Positions 60,525 through 64,000 of a stretch of DNA of 64,000 bases are shown one piece after another. This DNA comes from UBA1535 sp002323775 (GTDB lineage: Bacteria > Bacillota > Clostridia > Tissierellales > Sedimentibacteraceae), in the NCBI GenBank assembly GCA_031993545.1, contig DAMAHZ010000004.1, forward strand, positions 1-64,000, in the 5' to 3' direction. The translations under genes and the position numbers were made by a program. The notes under the pieces are model-generated. The model saw nothing but the letters and a program-made list of their open reading frames with translations. It searched no databases and had not been told where the DNA came from. Every line of letters starts with the position of its first letter. The stretch's first letter is position 1.

Positions 60525-62084
60525 ATGGCGCAAGATTATATTATTGAAATGCTCCATATAACAAAGGAATTTCCAGGCATTATAGCAAATGACGATATTA
60601 CCTTACAACTGAAAAAAGGTGAAATTCATGCTCTTTTAGGGGAAAATGGTGCCGGTAAGTCTACGCTTATGAGCGTTCTGTTCGGTCTATACCAGCCTGA
60701 AATAGGTGAAATTCACAAAAATGGAGAGCTTGTAAAGATTAATAATCCGAATGATGCAAATAATTTAGGTATAGGTATGGTACACCAGCACTTCAAGCTA
60801 GTGGAGATTTTTAGTGTTATAGAAAATATTATGTTGGGTGTAGAGCCTAATAAATATGGTTTTCTAATGAAAAAGCAAGCAAGAGATAAAATTGTAAAAC
60901 TTAGTGAGCAATACGGATTAAAAGTAGATCCAGATGCAATTATAGAAGATATAACAGTCGGCATGCAGCAACGTGTTGAGATACTTAAAATGCTATATAG
61001 AGATAATGAAATTTTAATTTTTGATGAACCAACTGCTTCACTCACACCGCAGGAAATAAATGAATTGATGAAAATTATGAAAAAGCTTGCAAATGAAGGT
61101 AAATCAATATTATTTATAACTCATAAGCTTAATGAAATAAAGGCTATATCTGATAGATGTACAGTGCTTAGAAAAGGAAAGTATATAGGTACTGTAAATA
61201 CCAGCGAAACCTCAATTGAGGAGCTATCAGAAATGATGGTAGGAAGAAAGGTTGAATTTACAGTTAAGAAGGAAAAAAGCAATCCTAAAGATGTTGTTTT
61301 AAATATAAATAATTTAAGTGTTCCAAGTAAAATCCATAAAAATAATGCTGTAAAAGAGGTCTCTTTTAGTGTACGAGCTGGAGAAATCGTTTGTATAGCT
61401 GGAATTGATGGAAATGGACAAAGTGAACTTGTGTATGCTATAACAGGCTTAGAAAAGAATAATGGTGGGGATATTGAGCTTTGTGGCAAAAATATTTCCA
61501 ATTCTAGCATTAGGACTCGCAGCAAACTTGGTATGAGCCATATACCAGAAGATAGGCATAAATTCGGTTTAGTTTTAGACTATTCTCTTGCTGAAAATAT
61601 GGTGCTGCAAAGATATTGGCAGCCAAAGTTTCAAAAAAATGGATTTTTGAAAAAAAGTGTTATAACAGAATATTCAGATAAATTAATTGAACAATATGAT
61701 GTAAGAAGTGGACAGGGGTCTAAAACTACAGCAAGAAGTATGTCTGGCGGAAACCAACAAAAAGCTATCGTTGCACGTGAGATAGATAGAGACCCAGAGC
61801 TTTTAGTAGTTGTACAGCCTACACGTGGACTTGACGTAGGAGCTATTGAATATATACATAAACAAATTGTTGCAGAAAGAGATGCAGGAGCGGCTGTTTT
61901 ACTTGTTTCTCTTGAGCTTGATGAGGTCATGAACTTATCAGATAGAATACTCGTAATGTATGAAGGTGAGATTGTTGGTGAGTTTGAAGTAGACAAGGTA
62001 GATGAAAAAGAACTTGGATTGTATATGTCTGGTGCTAAGAGAAATAAACCAAAGAGAGGTGAACAGTCAGATGAGATTAAGTGA
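60525..62084 (+). CDS. Nucleoside ABC transporter ATPase (two ABC domains)
   Basis: 519 aa from ATG 60525 (GGAGG in 60513-60520). First ABC: Walker A GENGAGKST, Walker B LIFDEPTASL; second ABC: degenerate Walker A GIDGNGQSE, signature MSGGNQQKA, Walker B region VVQPTRGLDVGA. This arrangement is typical of NupO/YufO/RbsA-like importers. Overlaps the first permease gene by 14 nt. Confidence 0.94.
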   Translation: MAQDYIIEMLHITKEFPGIIANDDITLQLKKGEIHALLGENGAGKSTLMSVLFGLYQPEIGEIHKNGELVKINNPNDANNLGIGMVHQHFKLVEIFSVIENIMLGVEPNKYGFLMKKQARDKIVKLSEQYGLKVDPDAIIEDITVGMQQRVEILKMLYRDNEILIFDEPTASLTPQEINELMKIMKKLANEGKSILFITHKLNEIKAISDRCTVLRKGKYIGTVNTSETSIEELSEMMVGRKVEFTVKKEKSNPKDVVLNINNLSVPSKIHKNNAVKEVSFSVRAGEIVCIAGIDGNGQSELVYAITGLEKNNGGDIELCGKNISNSSIRTRSKLGMSHIPEDRHKFGLVLDYSLAENMVLQRYWQPKFQKNGFLKKSVITEYSDKLIEQYDVRSGQGSKTTARSMSGGNQQKAIVAREIDRDPELLVVVQPTRGLDVGAIEYIHKQIVAERDAGAAVLLVSLELDEVMNLSDRILVMYEGEIVGEFEVDKVDEKELGLYMSGAKRNKPKRGEQSDEIK

Positions 62085-63183
62085 TGTTAAAAAAACTAAA
62101 GGCTATAATTCTTTCATAGCCTCACTATTAGCTATAGCTTTAGGACTTATCTTTGGTCTAATTGTAATGATTATTGCTAACCCATTAGAAGCCTTTCCGG
62201 GATTTGCCACTATTTTATTTGCAGGATTTACTGATTTTGCTACAGTGCTGTATTTTGCAACTCCTATACTTATGACGGGGCTTGCAGTAGGCTTTGCATT
62301 CAAGATGGGTATGTTTAATATAGGAGCTTCTGGTCAATACACAATGGGAATGTTCTTCGCTATGTATGTGGGCTTTATGTTTCCGGTAAATAGTCCGCTT
62401 CATTGGATATTGTGCATATTGGCAGGTATGATAGGTGGTATGCTTTGGGGTGCTATACCAGGTATATTTAAAGCATTTTTTAATGTTAATGAGGTTATAA
62501 CCTCAATTATGTTTAACTATATAGGTATGTATTTAGTTGATATGGCTATCCAAGGGAATTCTAAGATGTATGTTCCGGATATGGCAAGAACAGCTTATTT
62601 ACCAAAATCAGCACAGATTTTTTCCTTGGGAATTAAAGGCTCAAACTTGAACTTATCCATTATATTTGCGATAATAATAGCAATTATACTCTATGTAGTT
62701 TTAAACAAAACCACATTTGGATATGAGCTAAAAGCAACAGGATATAATAAGCATGCTAGTAATTATGCAGGAATGAACGGAAAAAGAAATATAATATTGT
62801 CAATGATTATAGCAGGAGGTCTAGCTGGGCTTGGAGGTGCGTTTGCGATACTTGCACCATCTACAATAACCGGAAGCAGTATGACATATGAACCAATTAA
62901 TATAATTGCTGCCAATGGCTTTAATGGAATTGCCGTAGCACTTTTAGGAGTTTCAAATCCTATAGGTATTATTTTCTCAGCAAGTTTTATTTCTTTGCTT
63001 CAAAGAGGTGGCACTACTGCAAGCTTATATGGATTTAAGCCTGAAATTATTGATATAGTAATAGCAGTTATAATTTATTTCTCTGCATTTGCTACTCTTA
63101 TGAGGGAAACATTATCAAAATTCTTATCCGGAAAAAATAAAAAAGCAGAATTAAAAGCTGTGTCAGTAAGGGAGGACAAATAA
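62071..63183 (+). CDS. Nucleoside ABC transporter permease 1
   Basis: 370 aa from ATG 62071 (AGAGAGGTGA SD). About nine transmembrane helices of the BPD_transp_2 family; NIGASGQYTMGMF and the coupling segment YELKATGYNKHASNYAGMN. Homologue of YufP/NupP. Confidence 0.92.
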   Translation: MRLSDVKKTKGYNSFIASLLAIALGLIFGLIVMIIANPLEAFPGFATILFAGFTDFATVLYFATPILMTGLAVGFAFKMGMFNIGASGQYTMGMFFAMYVGFMFPVNSPLHWILCILAGMIGGMLWGAIPGIFKAFFNVNEVITSIMFNYIGMYLVDMAIQGNSKMYVPDMARTAYLPKSAQIFSLGIKGSNLNLSIIFAIIIAIILYVVLNKTTFGYELKATGYNKHASNYAGMNGKRNIILSMIIAGGLAGLGGAFAILAPSTITGSSMTYEPINIIAANGFNGIAVALLGVSNPIGIIFSASFISLLQRGGTTASLYGFKPEIIDIVIAVIIYFSAFATLMRETLSKFLSGKNKKAELKAVSVREDK

Positions 63184-63184
63184 T

Positions 63185-64000
63185 ATGGATATTTTATATT
63201 TTTTAATTCAAGGTACTCTCCCTGTAATGGTTCCTTTACTATTAGTTGCCCTTGGGGGTATGTTTAGTGAAAGAAGCGGAATAGTAAACATAGCTCTTGA
63301 AGGTATAATGCTGTTTGGTGCATTTTTTGGTGCCTTGACAGTATTGGGAATTCAGAATTTAGGACTAAACCCTCAAGTTGTTTTATTGATTGCCATGTTA
63401 GCATCTGCACTTGCTGGAGTTATTTACTCGCTTTTACTATCATATGCGGCAGTTAATATGAAGGCAGACCAGACTATAACAGGAACAGCTCTTAATATGC
63501 TCGTTCCGGCAGGAATATTGTTATTTTCTAAAATGAAATTTAATTCTGATGGTATAACAACATCAGTTAGGTTTTTTATAGATGAAGTACCGGTTTTAGG
63601 ACAGATACCAATTATAGGAGATTTGTTCTTCAAAAAAACATATCTTACGGTATATATAGCCTTTGCAATTTTAATAATTGTGACAATAATTTTCTATAAA
63701 ACTAAATTTGGTCTTAGACTAAGAGCTTGCGGAGAACATCCACATGCTGCTGATAGCGTTGGTATAAATGTGTACAAAATGAGATATGCTGGCGTAGGCA
63801 TCTCAGGTATTTTAGGTGGAATTGGCGGTTTCTTCTATGCAGTTGGAATTATGAGCGGCAATGCAAATGGTCATACCGGTGTTGCGGGCTTTGGTTTTTT
63901 AGCCTTGGCTGTTATGATATTCGGACAGTGGAAGCCGATTAGAATATTATTTGCTGCATTATTCTTTGCATTTTTAAGAACTTTGGCGTACTCAATACCG
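63185..64000 (+). CDS. Nucleoside ABC transporter permease 2 (partial)
   Basis: 272 codons in the window, no stop before the right edge. ATG 63185 one nt after the permease 1 stop (GGGAGG upstream). BPD_transp_2 family: SERSGIVNIALEGIMLFGAF and coupling loop LRLRACGEHPHAADSVGINV (given in landmark form). Homologue of YufQ/NupQ. Confidence 0.92.
   Translation, partial: MDILYFLIQGTLPVMVPLLLVALGGMFSERSGIVNIALEGIMLFGAFFGALTVLGIQNLGLNPQVVLLIAMLASALAGVIYSLLLSYAAVNMKADQTITGTALNMLVPAGILLFSKMKFNSDGITTSVRFFIDEVPVLGQIPIIGDLFFKKTYLTVYIAFAILIIVTIIFYKTKFGLRLRACGEHPHAADSVGINVYKMRYAGVGISGILGGIGGFFYAVGIMSGNANGHTGVAGFGFLALAVMIFGQWKPIRILFAALFFAFLRTLAYSIP

Overview
The window is 64 kb of low-GC, tightly packed chromosomal housekeeping DNA from an anaerobic, spore-forming (or recently spore-forming) member of the Clostridia. 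The evidence is the AT-rich codon use, a complete spoIIIAA-AH operon, yqfC/yqfD, spoIVB, spo0A, ytfJ, a ferredoxin-dependent 2-oxoacid oxidoreductase and gene orders typical of clostridia. All genes but one read on the + strand. I cannot name the species. There is no prophage, CRISPR array, tRNA or rRNA operon; the only mobile-type element is a 192-bp palindromic MITE-like repeat at 991-1182.

Layout. 1-963: end of mtaB, then tcdA (both act on t6A37 of tRNA). 1267-9830: HIT, rpsU, yqeY, yqfC, yqfD, phoH, ybeY, a DUF3048 lipoprotein, cdd, era, recO and a DUF4342 protein. 9831-18345: structured leader, glyS, ccpN, ppsR, dgt, dnaG, sigA, trmK. 18405-18740: RNase P RNA. 18903-21234: SGNH hydrolase with a SigV/RsiV-type sigma/anti-sigma pair. 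21367-26624: spoIIIA operon. 26850-35698: asp23, nusB, xseA, xseB, tlyA, argR, recN, spoIVB, spo0A, Nudix, SpoIIM-like. 35795-43891: a xerD-like gene with altered catalytic residues, deoB, pdp, a DacF-type carboxypeptidase, scpA, scpB, a short DUF2953 gene, ytfJ, a DacB-type carboxypeptidase. 44018-46746: a small minus-strand gene, DUF434, rluB-type pseudouridine synthase, mnmM. 47173-50991: korDABC and an RpiR regulator. 51095-55070: aroH, cmk, plsC, ispH, rpsA. 55141-58270: three tandem M42 aminopeptidases. 58384-64000: deoC and a BMP-type nucleoside ABC importer, running off the window. cdd, deoB, pdp, deoC and the importer together form a nucleoside uptake and catabolism route.

What stands out is how translation starts are built. 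(1) A repeated element sits between the Shine-Dalgarno (SD) sequence and the start codon of glyS, spoIIIAB and an M42 peptidase gene: AGAAAGG, then a hairpin whose arms are TGCxCC(GA) and (TC)GGxGCA, then about 10 nt, then ATG. Folding the hairpin would restore the roughly 12-nt spacing that AGAAAGG sites have elsewhere in this window. The 3' arm can also pair with a second upstream segment, giving mutually exclusive folds. era and the DUF2953 gene show the same SD-hairpin-11 nt-ATG geometry with unrelated hairpins. (2) recO and the SpoIIM-like gene have their SD buried in long stems. (3) ccpN and aroH appear to start at AUU. (4) Runs of short perfect hairpins with recurring cores lie inside operons upstream of trmK, asp23, xseB and korC. 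I regard the repeated SD-hairpin-start element as the best candidate for something undescribed.
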